NCBI RefSeq assembly: GCF_028583425.1
Contig: NC_072795.1
Span: 7,835,001 to 7,899,000 of the forward strand
Source: Eublepharis macularius
Lineage: Eukaryota > Chordata > Lepidosauria > Squamata > Eublepharidae
Reading direction: 5' to 3'
DNA: 64,000 nucleotides
The position numbers and the translations under genes were made by a program. Of the stretch, positions 20,832 to 32,900 are shown one piece after another. The notes under the pieces are model-generated. The model ran no database searches and was not told the DNA's origin. It saw nothing but the letters and a program-made list of their open reading frames with translations. The first letter of the stretch is position 1. Each line of letters begins with the position of its first letter.

Positions 20832-23800
20832 TCCGGCACAGCCCTCCCCACCGGACTCAGAGCCAAGCTACAAGTGACGCCTGACACAGGTTGGACACTT
20901 GTCAGCTTCCCTCAAGTTTTGATGGGAAATGTAGGCGTCCTGGTTTTACAGCTTGACTCTTCATTACAGCTGCAAGACCAGGATGCCTACATTTCCCATC
21001 AAAACTTGAGGGAAGCTGACAAGTGTCCAACCTGTGTCAGGCATCACTTGTAGCTTGGCTCTCAGCCCAGGTCCTCCCCTCCCTGGTGCACCCGAACCCC
21101 TTACTTGAGCAGAGGCAGCCAGAAGAGGTCAGAGCTCAGCAGGTGCTGCAGAAGAGGAGTGGAACAAAGATGCCGACACCCAAAGAGCCTTCACCATCTA
21201 CCCGGGCAGTAATGGGAGCCAGGCAGAGGCCAAGAGAAGGAACGCCCCAGCATACAGCAGTGGCAGGGGTGGACAGAGCAAGACCCGGCCGTCATCTGGG
21301 GGTGGGAGCATGGGTGGAGGGCGGTGGCCGTAACCTCGGCACACTGAGCCCAACTCAGCAGGCGGCCTTGTTCTGGAGGGAAAGGCCAACCAAGGGTGAG
21401 TGGCAGGCCAGAAACCCCATCACACAGAGCACATTAGAGGGAAGGGAGACTGACAAGCCAGAGACGGCAGGTGATTGGGAAAGGAAAAGGGGGAAGGGAA
21501 CCAGGAGGGAGATAAAAGGGTTTCCTCCCCATGAGGCCAGGGTTGAGAGGTTGGTTGGTATTGTGAGAGAGCAAGAGAGAGGGAAAGAGAGCATGTGCAA
21601 CCTGGTAGGAGAAGGAAGAGGGTCAAGCAGCCCTCTTCCCACCACAACTCTGAGTCCAAGAGAGGAAGCCCAACCCCCTGCCCCCGGCCCCCACGTGGTG
21701 GAAGGCAGCATGGAGGAATGATGGGGCAGTGAGGCGGGTGTGGCCAGGCCTGACAAATAACAATAACTGCACTTATATACCGCTTTTCTAGGCAGATTAG
21801 TGCTTCACCCAGAGCGGTGAACAAGTTAGTGTTATTATTATCCCCGCAATACAGCTGGGGAGCTGGGGCTGAGAGGAGTGGCTTACCCAAGGCCACCTAC
21901 TGAGCTCCTGGCAGTAGTGGGATTCGGACCAGTAGAGTGTTGATTCACTGCCGAACCACTTAACCTTAAAAGAGAAAGTCTTGGAAGGCCTAGAAACTAT
22001 GCATCAGACTAGCATGGCATGGTGTGGAAGGTTTCCAATAAAGCAGGCACATGATGCCTTCCACTTGGTCTGGTGGGGGGGGGAATCCCCATGTGCAAAC
22101 AGTCCTGAATGGATGCGGAACGAGTGCCGATGCCCAATTCCCTTAAAGTAGTTTTTAACTATCTGTGCAGTTACCTATAGAAAACGGGATGAAGGCTTCT
22201 CGGCAGGTGAAATTCCCATCTTTGTCGAGGAAGTGGCTCGGATTGAACTGCCGGGGTGTCTCCCATTCATTAGGATCATACAAGGAAGAAGCCATGTTTG
22301 AAAATATTACAAAGCCCTGTGAGGACAAAGCCAAGAATTCATTTCTTTCTCTCAATTTAACTCCAGAGAAGTTGAAGGAAATGAATATTGCCCCATTTTT
22401 CAGTACACAAAGAAACATCTCTTGGCAAAAGATCTCAGGAAGAACGCAATTGGAAATCATACTAACTTTTAATCATGTAAGAACAATCCGATAATAATCT
22501 AATAATCTCACCCTATATTTCCTGGAGGCTGCTCAGATAAGCAGATAAACAACTACTGGTGGTCCCTGGCCCCAAGGAGGTTTGCCTTGCCTCAACCAGG
22601 GCCAGGGCCTTCTTGGTCCTGGCACCTACCTGGTGGAACTCTCTGTCTGTGGAGGCCCAGTCTCAACGAGATCTGTTATTATTTCTCCAGACCTGCAAGA
22701 CAGAGATGTTCCACGAGGCTTATGGGGGTTGAGGCAGATGAATCATCCAAGCAGCCCCTCCCAATAGGAGGCGATATGTGCCTATAAGTGCCAGCACAAG
22801 AGGACATGTGCCAATGCTCATCCAGTCTCTGATTCTGGAGCTAAGGCCTCCTATTTGGCCTGCCTCCCATGAACTTGTATTAGACATTGCTGTGAATAAG
22901 GAACTGGGGGAAATAAAAGCCCTCTGCACCCCAAAGCAATCTTTGAATCACTCCAAAGCACACAGCCCTGAATGCCAGAGACCGTCCCCTACAAGAGGAC
23001 ATGTGCTAGTGCTGATCCAGTCTCTGATTCAGGAGCTATGACCTCCTACTTGGGCTGCCTCCCAGAACCTTGTATTGGGAACTGCTGTGAATAAGGAACT
23101 GGAGAATCCAGAAGGAGAATCCATTCACACACCTTTGCAACTCTATCCTTGCCCCCTTTCCCAGAAGGGGGGTTGAAACTGACAGAGGCTGTGGGGAGGT
23201 GAAGGTAAAATAAACTCTCTGAGGAGCATCTCTGCTGGCTCTAGAGAGGTGGAATTGACAAAGCCTTCCAAACTGTCTTTTAAAATTCAACTTCCCAGCT
23301 AATATTGCATCTCCATGTGAGCGTCCTTGTGTAAGAGGTCTTGTGTAGAGCAACTCAGAGATGCCTCATTATTAATCAGGACAGTTACATGTCAAGGTCT
23401 ACAGGATAGACCTAGAATTCTCCTGTGTTCCTTGCATGCCAATGAAGCCTTCGTAACCAAACGCTTTAGGAACCTACACCAAAATAAAGCGTGAAGTAAG
23501 ACGCTGCAAAAAATATATATTTGCACCATTTTCTCAAACATTACAAGGAAAGAGGTATCTGTTTACCTTTTTAACGGGAAACTGCCGAATCATTGTGTCT
23601 TTCATGCATAACCTGGGCATCCCCGTTGAGACAACATTGCAGAAGCGCTGGATCTCGTGAATGACAGCGTTTGTGTAGGGCAGGTTTTTGCGATCCTCAT
23701 AGCAGATTGTTTGGCAGGGAGTCAAAACAGCATCTATCTCCATTTGGACTTTTGCTGAGGAAAAAACAAACCGATTATCCATACCTAGAGTTAGCACCAG

Positions 23801-23888
23801 GAGACACACTTATTATTCCTATATTATTAAGCAGAACAAAACAGAGAACTTACAGTGTGACAAAACAGACTTTCACACACCTCAACAA

Positions 23889-23974
<86 letters not shown>

Positions 23975-26115
23975 ATGATGATGATGATGATGCTCAATTT
24001 ATATACCACCCTTACGGACAACTTAATGCCCACTCAGAGTGTGGGCATTAAGTGTGTTATTATTATCCCCACAACTATCACTCTGTGAAGTGGGTGGGGC
24101 TGAGAGAGGTCCAAGAGAGCTGTGACTGACCCAAGGTCACCCAGCTGGCTTCAAGTGAAGGAGTGGTTAATCAACCCCGGCTCTCCAGATTACAGTCCTA
24201 CCACTCTTAACTGCTACACCAAACTGGCTCCCAAGAACCACTACAAACTTGCCTAAGAACTGAGGGGCAGGAGTCAACTTCAACTTCTTGAACATGAGGA
24301 CTTCTTGTCTTTGGTCTAAGAGTGTCAGACACTGGATGAGGGGAAGAGCTAGGTAGATAATGCTCAGATACCCAAGAGTGAACCTCTCTTTCCTTTGGAG
24401 CGCATGAAGGATCAATCCCTAGCATCTCCAAGTACAGGGATTTGCGTACCAGGTTAATTTTTGGTGGGTAGTCATGTTGATCTGCAGTAGAACAGCAAGA
24501 TTTGAGTCTGGTGGCATCATTAAGATGAACAAGATTTTCAAAATGTAAGCTTTTGAGAGTCTGAGCTCCCAGGGACTCTCTGTCTCTCGAAAGCTTACAC
24601 CTTGAAAACTTTGTTGGTCTCTAAGGTGCCACTGGGCTAAAAAATCCTACTGTTCAGATGTTAGGTATTCAGGAAAACTGCTCTTCCTGAGATCCTGGAG
24701 AACCATAGGCAGTCAGATGATATTTAGCTAAATAGACCAGTTGGTCCAAAACAGTGGAGCATCGGGGACGGATCTCATTCTCCACTCACCTTGGATATCA
24801 GGATAAGCCACCATGTAGAGCAACGCCCAGGAGAGCGTGGTGCTGGACGTCTCTGTCCCACCCATGAACAGGTCGAGTATGCTCTGGATCATGTTATCTT
24901 CATCATAGGCTGGGTTTGGCTGATCTTTGGTCTACAGGACAAGTCATATGAAAACGGAGTGTTACACTTCTGTGGTGATATTTATGATGATAAATCCTAA
25001 AGGGCTTGTGGCTGAACATTCACATGGGGAAAGAAAGCATTCTAATGTGTTCCCTCTGTCAGGTTCTGATTGTGTTTAAGCCAAAGAGACTCCATTTTAA
25101 CTTGGTCAGTGTGTCAAGTGTGCTTCTTGCAGGTGGGAAGACCGCTGCTGGGAGCCTGGCAGAGGGAGAGAGACTGTTATCGTCTGCATACCTCCGCCTT
25201 CCTGCCGCCCTTGAGAAACTTTCCTTTTCTCACCCTCGGGCCGTTTGTTTTGAGAACTAAGGGGGAGGATGGGGCCTGGGGAGATCTGCCTATTCTGTAC
25301 CTAATCCTTTGCTTGGCATTCGTAACAATTCTACAGTTCAGCTAAGATCAATGTATCTTGGAATGTGTACTCTATTTGTTGACTATCTTCAGTAAAGCCT
25401 TTTGAAATCAATGGACTTTTGTCTTATTGCAAGAGGTGGGCTGAGTTGCAACTTTTAGCAAGCCACGGTCTGACACCCTCGTCATTTCTGAAAGCAAATC
25501 TCATGATGCTTGTAGTGCTGTCTCCACCTACAGTAGTTGGATACTTAGCAATATTTCAAGAAACAGAGAGCATAATAGAGATAGTTTGGTGAGACATAGA
25601 GAAGACAGCAAGTCAGAAAAGCTATATAGAAGGCAGACAGAAGCAAGCATTAAAAAAGACACTTTCCAGACATTGGAATTGCACATACTGGGTGGCCAAC
25701 AGCTGATATGCGTGATCACAACCATTGGCTGAAATGAGTGATGCACAGATTTTCAGCTTTAATTAATACGAACCAAAACTCTGATAAATCATGGTTTCGT
25801 GTAGCATGTACAGAGGATGTACCTGCATGCAAAAGCCATGGGAACCATATATGTCACCTGGATAGCTCACACTCCTGACATGTGTGGTTGGCAAGCTTCC
25901 AGTACACTTGTCTGAAAATGTCTGAAAAGGGTTAAGAGGAAAAGAGTGTGGCTAATCTCATCTCTCATCCAGCTTCTTTCATCGTCTCCTAAACAACCTC
26001 ACTCTTATTTTAATCTCTACTATGGTCTTCTGTATTTTATTCTCCCTTTATGATTTCGTTTCGTTTCGTTTCGTTTCGTTTCGTTTCGTTTCGTTTCGTT
26101 TCGTTTCGTTTCGTT

Positions 26116-26199
<84 letters not shown>

Positions 26200-29100
26200 T
26201 GCTGATAAAGCCACTTCAGGGCTGTCATCTCTGGTTTAGGAAATTCCTAGACATTTCAGGGCAGTGTCAAGAGAGGGTGGAGTTTGGGGAAGGAGCCAAA
26301 AGGAAATGTGATGTCACATCCTGTGATGCCTCGCCCTGTGATGTCACATCCAGGTCAAAAGTCTGCTAGTAGAAATCATCCCCTTCCTGTGCGGTCACTT
26401 CCTCTCACCAAAATTCAGATTTTAAATTTAAGTTTCCCACTTCATATCACTTCCCTTTACCTATTTCTTCCAGTTTATGTCATATAGGCTTCTGTATATA
26501 TGTGTTCTAGGCATACTAACCTCAAATATTTGTGCTGCTATAACGGGCTACTAATCCAATTACGTACTATCCAACCTAAAAAAAATTTCCAAAGTAGTCT
26601 TCAAGTTTTTCTCAGTGTTAAGGAAAAAATCCATTCTGAAGGTCCATAGCAGAACACTTACCAACAACAGCCACATCCCTCTCTCTATCCCCAACCAGCC
26701 TTGGGCGTTTATGTCTGCAGATGAAAATCGGTTTCTCCTAATCACTAGACAATACGATGCCACAGAGGAGAAACAGAAGTCCTAAAGCATCCACCTTCTG
26801 TTGTCTTCTGTAGTCATTCTAGGACTTTGGTTTCTCCAAGACTCTATGGAATCCTATTATATAAAAGGCAAGCCATGTTCCTGACAACTCACTTCTTATC
26901 CTGGTGCACCTCCAGAGGGCACTGCCATGGAGGGAAGCCACAACAAGGCAGCCCGTCCCTTCAGAGAGCGCGCCACAGCAGGAAGCCCAGGCTGGGATCA
27001 GGAGGGGGGGGGGGGAAACAAAAACAAAAAAGGGGTCAAAAACTACAATAGGAGGAGGAAAAATAGTCAAGTAATATGTATGAATATAAGTTGTGTATAT
27101 ATATTTAAAGTAACCAATGCTCTAATTAAGTAAATTCATAAATAAGTGATAAAAGTGCTTATAAATACAGATAGTACCTATAAATACAGATTATTCTATG
27201 TAAACAATACGAAACCGCCAAACCAGGTATTGCCAGCTGCAAAGGATACAGTCTTTACTGAAAATCTAGTATCTGTTTCATCCTTTTTCTTTCAAAGCAG
27301 CTGAGAAGATGTGAGAAGAGCATCCAGACAGGGAATGTCCAAGGTAAGTATCCACAAAAGTCAAAATAAGTATAGTAAAGTCTTATCTCTTTCTTTCAGT
27401 AGGTGATGCCAGAAAGCCAGACTGCCTTCCAGAGCAAGGAACCCTTCCGCCCAACACAGGGCCGGCAACAGGACTCGGTGTTTCGTCAGCTGGACTTCTT
27501 CAGGGGTGGTGTAAGAGATCACCTCATGAGTCTTTAAAAGTCAATCAATATAATAAATAAATGCAAAAAACTACACAATTATATGAGTGAATCAAATGTT
27601 AAAAGCAGGTCACCAATCCATTAAGCATGCTCTTCTCATATGGTACAATGGGTCTCTCTAGCGGTGGATACAAGCAACTGCACCCCAAGCCATCAATATA
27701 TACAGGCAATAGGACAATGGCTCAGCAAAGTTCTGAATTAAAGAACCCTTCAGCTAGAACAATGAAAAAAAAAGATTACAGATAACAAGAATAACAAATG
27801 TCACTATTGAGTCCATTTGGTTTCAAAGAGTTCAAGGTATGGATCCAGTATGTTTCCTTACACAGTAGTTCCTTCTGTACCCAGCTTCGAATAGAATGTA
27901 ACGCTGTAAAGGAAAATTCCGCTTCAGTGGCATGCGTGCTAAGAAAATGCTCACCCAATGGCGCATCAATAACCTTCTTTCTAATTCGTGATAGCTGTTC
28001 CAAAAGGCGAGTTTTCAGGGGACGAATAGTGCTACCCACATACAAAAGATTACATTTACAGATTATTAAATAAACCACAACAGAAGACTGACAGATGGTA
28101 AATTGTGTCAGATGCAAAGTGAAGTCCGTCCCAGGAATCAAAAACTGGTTGCTGGTTAAGGCAAAAGAGTACAGCCAGCAGTGGCCACAACAGAAATGTC
28201 CTATGGGTGTGTTGCTTTGCTGTCTGCTTGGTATGAAATCTGAGCGCACAATAAGGTCTTTAAGGTGGCATGATCTTCTAAGACCAATAGATGGAGTCTC
28301 TTCATATCTCTTAATATCATCCAACAGTGGCCAATATTTAAGAACTATTTTTTTGATGAGATTGGACATGGGACTGGAATCAATAGCCCATCTGATATGA
28401 TTTTTATTCTGCCTATGCCTATTTACAAAAAGATCTGATCTATCCACTCCTGCAGCTCTAAGTTGTGCCTGCTGAACAATTTCCCTGTGATAGCCTCGAC
28501 TCCTGAAAGCAAACGCCAGGTTTTCACTTTCCCTAGTGTAGTCTTCCTGATTGGTGGAATTACGTTTAAGTCTCAAAAACTGGCCATATGGAATATCGTT
28601 TTTAAGAAACGTTGGGTGATAAGAATCATAGACCAGTTAGGAATTGCAATCATTGTATTTCCTGTAGGGTCTGATACCAAGAGAATTATTTGCTCTGAGG
28701 AAGACTACCACATCAAGAAATTTATATGTGTAATATCTGATTGCCAAGTGACTTTGATATGTGAGCTTGGTCTTAGAAGATCATGCCACCTTAAAGACCT
28801 TATTGTGCACTCAGATTTCATACCAAGCAGACAGCAAAGCAACACACCCATAGGACATTTCCGTTGTGGGACGGACTTCACTTTGCATCCGACACAATTT
28901 ACCACCTGTCAGACTTCTGCTGTGGTTTATTTAATAATCTGTAAATGTAATCTTTTGTATGTGGGTAGCACTATTCGTCCCCTGAAAACTCGCCTTTTGG
29001 AACACCTATCACGAATTAGAAATAAGGTTATTGATGCACCATTGGGTGAGCATTTTCTTAGCACTCATGCCACTGAAGAGGAATTTTCCTTTACAGCGTT

Positions 29101-29879
29101 ACATTCCATTCCAAGCTGGGTAAAGAAGGAACTACTGTGTATGGAAACATACTGGATCCAAGCCTTAAACTCTTTGAAACCAAATGGACTCAATAGTGAC
29201 ATTTGTTATTCTTGTTATCTGTAATCTTTATTTTTCATTGTTCTCGCTGAAGGGTTCTTTAATTCAGAACTTTACTGTCCCATTGTCCTATTGCCTGTAT
29301 ATATTGATGGCTTGGGGTGCAGTTGCTTGTAGCCGCCGCTAGAGAGACCCATTGTACCGTACGAGAAGAGCATGCTTAATGGATTGGTGAGCTGCTTTTA
29401 ACATTTGATTCACTCATATAATTTTGTAGTTTTTTGCATTTATTTATTATATTGATTGACTTTTAAAGACTCATGAGGTGATCTCTTACACCACCCCTGA
29501 AGAAGTCCAGCTGACGAAACACCAAGTCCTGTTGCCAGCCCTGTGTTGGGCGGAAGGGTTCCTTGCCCTGGAAGGCAGTCTGGCTTTCCGGCATTACCTA
29601 CAGAAAGACAGAGATAAGACTTTACTATATTTATTTTGACTCTTGTGGATACTTACCTTGGATATTCACTGTCTGGATGGTCTTCTCACATCTTCTTCTC
29701 GGCTTCTTTGAAAGAAAAAGGATGAAACAGATATTAGGTTTTCAGTAAAGCTGGCAATACCTGGTTTGGTGGTTTCATATTGTTTACATAGATTGATCTG
29801 TATTTATAGATACTATTTGTATTTATAAGCACTTTCATCACTTATTTATGAATTTATTTAATTAGAGCATTGGTTACTT

Positions 29880-29940
<61 letters not shown>

Positions 29941-32900
29941 AACTTACATTCATATTTATTATTTGACTGTTTTTCCTCCTCCTATTGTGGTTTCCCACCT
30001 CTTTTTGTTTTTGTCCGGTGTAGGAGGTGCCCCTTTTTGGGATCAGGAGGAAAGCAAGTGACAATGCTCATCCACCGCCTTCACCCAGCTGGGCTCAGGA
30101 ACGGAGCCGGTGGCAATGCCCACTCCTTGCCATCACTCAGCTGGGATCAGGTGCAGAGCAGGTGGCAATGCCTGCCCCCCTTCACCCAGCCAGGTTCAGG
30201 CGTGTTGCAGGCATCAATGCCCCCCCCTCACCTGGCCAGGATCAGGTGTGTTGAGCAGGCAGCAATGCCTGCCCCCCCCTTTCACCTGGCCAGAATCAGG
30301 CACAGAGGAGGTGGCAATGCTTTCCCCGTACCTTCACCCAGCTGGATCATGGAAGAAGAGGCAATCCCTGCCTGCCTGCCTTTCCCTTTCTAGAGCCCGT
30401 TGTTATTTTTCCCCACAACGGGCTTTGTTGCTAGTATTATATAATCCACCCTCCAAAGCTGTCATTTCTCCCAAGGAAACTGATTTCTGTATTCTGGAGA
30501 TCACTTATGATTCCGGGAGGACTCCAGACTTCACAATGGGGTTGGTATCCCTACTTCAGTTCTACCTGGATTTTCCCAACCTGATTTTTTAGGACTTATC
30601 TGTCTTTGTACTTTCATCCTTGTGCTCCACCTCTTTCCCCTTTCATTACTGTCTTTCTGTCCGATTTTTTCTCCTTTTTTGTCTTTATCTCATTCTCTGC
30701 TCTAACCTGTTCCTTCACTTCTTTCCCATCATATTGTTTCTTCAATTCTCCTATTCTTGGTTTTACTTCTGGGGTCACACCAGAAGTTACATCGTGGGTG
30801 ACATCAGAACGAAGTGTATTTGCATGGGCTAGCAACTTTAAAGCTTCAGCTTTGAGCCCTGTGACAGGAACAGTACTGGTAATAAATTTAAGTTACTTTC
30901 GTATCTGTGCTTTACGTACCTCTGGAAACTATTCATGTTCTTCCAGTATTGACATAACCCACTATTGGTTCTCCCTCTTGCAGTTTGGCATCCCATTTAT
31001 GGATGCATTCTAAATTGTTTTATTCCTATATTGTTTTCTTTCGGTCTCCTGCTTCTCTCTCTCTCAACTAACTGTTTTGAATCCTCTATTTCATCCCAAT
31101 ATAAATTATTATCTCTCTACTAAATCTCAGGGGCCCTTTTTTTTCTTTCAGATTGGCCACAGTTGATCTCTCTGTTTTTTCTGCTTTTGCACAAACACCG
31201 TGCAAAAAAGATTGGGTAGAACCGAACAATTTATCAGCGTTTACTCCACAAATCAAATCAAAGAGAAACTCATTGGTCAAACAAAAAGGTCAACAGGCGC
31301 TTGAGATGACAAGTGAAAAAGCAGAAGAGAAGCAAAAAAAAAAAAGATGAACTGAAGAGGGGGACTACAGGAATAAGCCCAACAGGGTGACATGGTCTAC
31401 AGGCAGGGCCGGATCGATGGGGGCAGGGGGGTAGTCTTCCCCCGACACTGCCAAAGAGGAGGCACCGGGCACAGCTGCCACCCCGGGAGAGCGCGGGCAG
31501 CAAGACAGGGGGCATGCTTGCAAGACAGGACAAGACAGGGGACGCGTGTCACAGAGCAACGTCATCATGCAGCACCAGGAGCGCGTGCGTGCTGTGCACA
31601 CGTGCAAGTGGCCGGACTTTGGTTGCCCTGGGCACCGGCAACTGTAGATCTGGCCCTGTCTACAGGACAAAGATAGAGGCTACATTTTTATAAAGAATTT
31701 TAAAAAAACCAAAGATGATGGGAATCATGCAATGAGAGAATAATAGAGCTTCAAAAACAAAGTTGGTAGCGGGCTTGGTTGCCGCAGAACTGATTGGGGG
31801 TCTTCCAAACTATTTTAAAAATCCAACCTGGAGCCTTAATGGATAGATTAGCATTCAGCTACAAGCTGTGCCCCCTCCCTATATTTGGAACTACTCCCTT
31901 TGTCACCCTGATGGTTGGCTTTTCATATTGTGGCATATTAGAACATAGATTCCAGTGGCTGGTCTGTAAGAACCAAGGTGCTTTTTTGGGAGCAAATGAG
32001 CAAAACAAGGGCCATTTCCACATGGCTTACCTTCCCTCAGAATGACCTGGAACATCACACAAAAACCGCAGAAGATCGTGTTTTCTCATGCATTGTACAA
32101 ACACAATGAGGGCATCTTCCTGGCACGATTTCTCAAGTCATCGTGCCTCGATGCCACTCTCAAGGCACGATGGTGTCAGAAATCGCACCAGGAAGACGCC
32201 CTCAGTGCGAGAGTATAGTGCTATGCCGGGATGTGCAGAATAGCCCTATCTCTTGCTCAGCGCACCTGCATGCTGCTTTCACAGGAGCTTCCTTTGTGTG
32301 ATTAACTCTGCAAGTGAGTCAGGAGGGCAGAGCGTCAATTCAGCTCTGTTTCCACTGCAAGAACAAGCACTGTAGGTTCCTTTGACTTGCCGATTTGCAT
32401 TTCCTTAAGGTGTCAGAAAGTGTCAAGATCTGCATTTCAAGGAATGGATGTGGGAGGTGGGGGAAACTGGGATTTTGGCAGTATTCAACAGAGAATTTCC
32501 TTGTCAAAGATTCCCTAGCAAACAAAGGCATAGCCAGAGCTATTTCTTTACATAAATGTAATCCAACAGTTCACATTAAATTTCAAACCACATTGTTATC
32601 AGAAGGGAAAAATGGAAAACACTGGTGCCTCACAATAAATGGGATACTTTTAGCAGTCCAGGAGGAAATGGTATCAAATGCATGAATATACTCATGCGGA
32701 GCAAATGGAAATGTGACTGTGTGAGCAAGCACATAGGAAGTGGGAGGGGGAACACATGAAACGAGGTTCACTTGAGAATCGCTAGGAACTTAGTAACGTG
32801 TTATTTTGACTCTCAGGAGTCTCTCAAGGTCGGTATTGCTTAGACTAGCTCTCCAGGGTCTCAGGTAGGGATCTTTCACAATCACCTGTTACTGGATCTT

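Larger units (their letters stand above)
26865..30434. mobile_element. Composite inverted Penelope-like retroelement
   Basis: 3.57 kb flanked by a 10-bp direct repeat TATTATATAA (26855-26864 and 30435-30444). Arms of about 1.2-1.3 kb, roughly 27000-28300 and 28766-30010, are inverted copies; the centre 28300-28765 is unique to the left copy. Both arms encode the GIY-YIG endonuclease domain of Penelope-like elements. The left copy also keeps reverse-transcriptase thumb sequence. The right end has a minisatellite and a hairpin AGCCCGTTGT/ACAACGGGCT. Defective, since most of the reverse transcriptase is missing. Confidence 0.85.

Noticed and set aside
21023..21896. Open frames of 130-230 codons on both strands
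   Set aside because: Purine-biased intron 8 sequence lacking stops; no domain, and no splice logic with the CYP2 gene.
24470..24660. Working hammerhead-like motif
   Set aside because: The CUGANGA box is not preserved in this copy.
28463..28765. N-terminal extension of the right Penelope frame
   Set aside because: This stretch is the antisense of the left copy, so the upstream residues are not real coding sequence.
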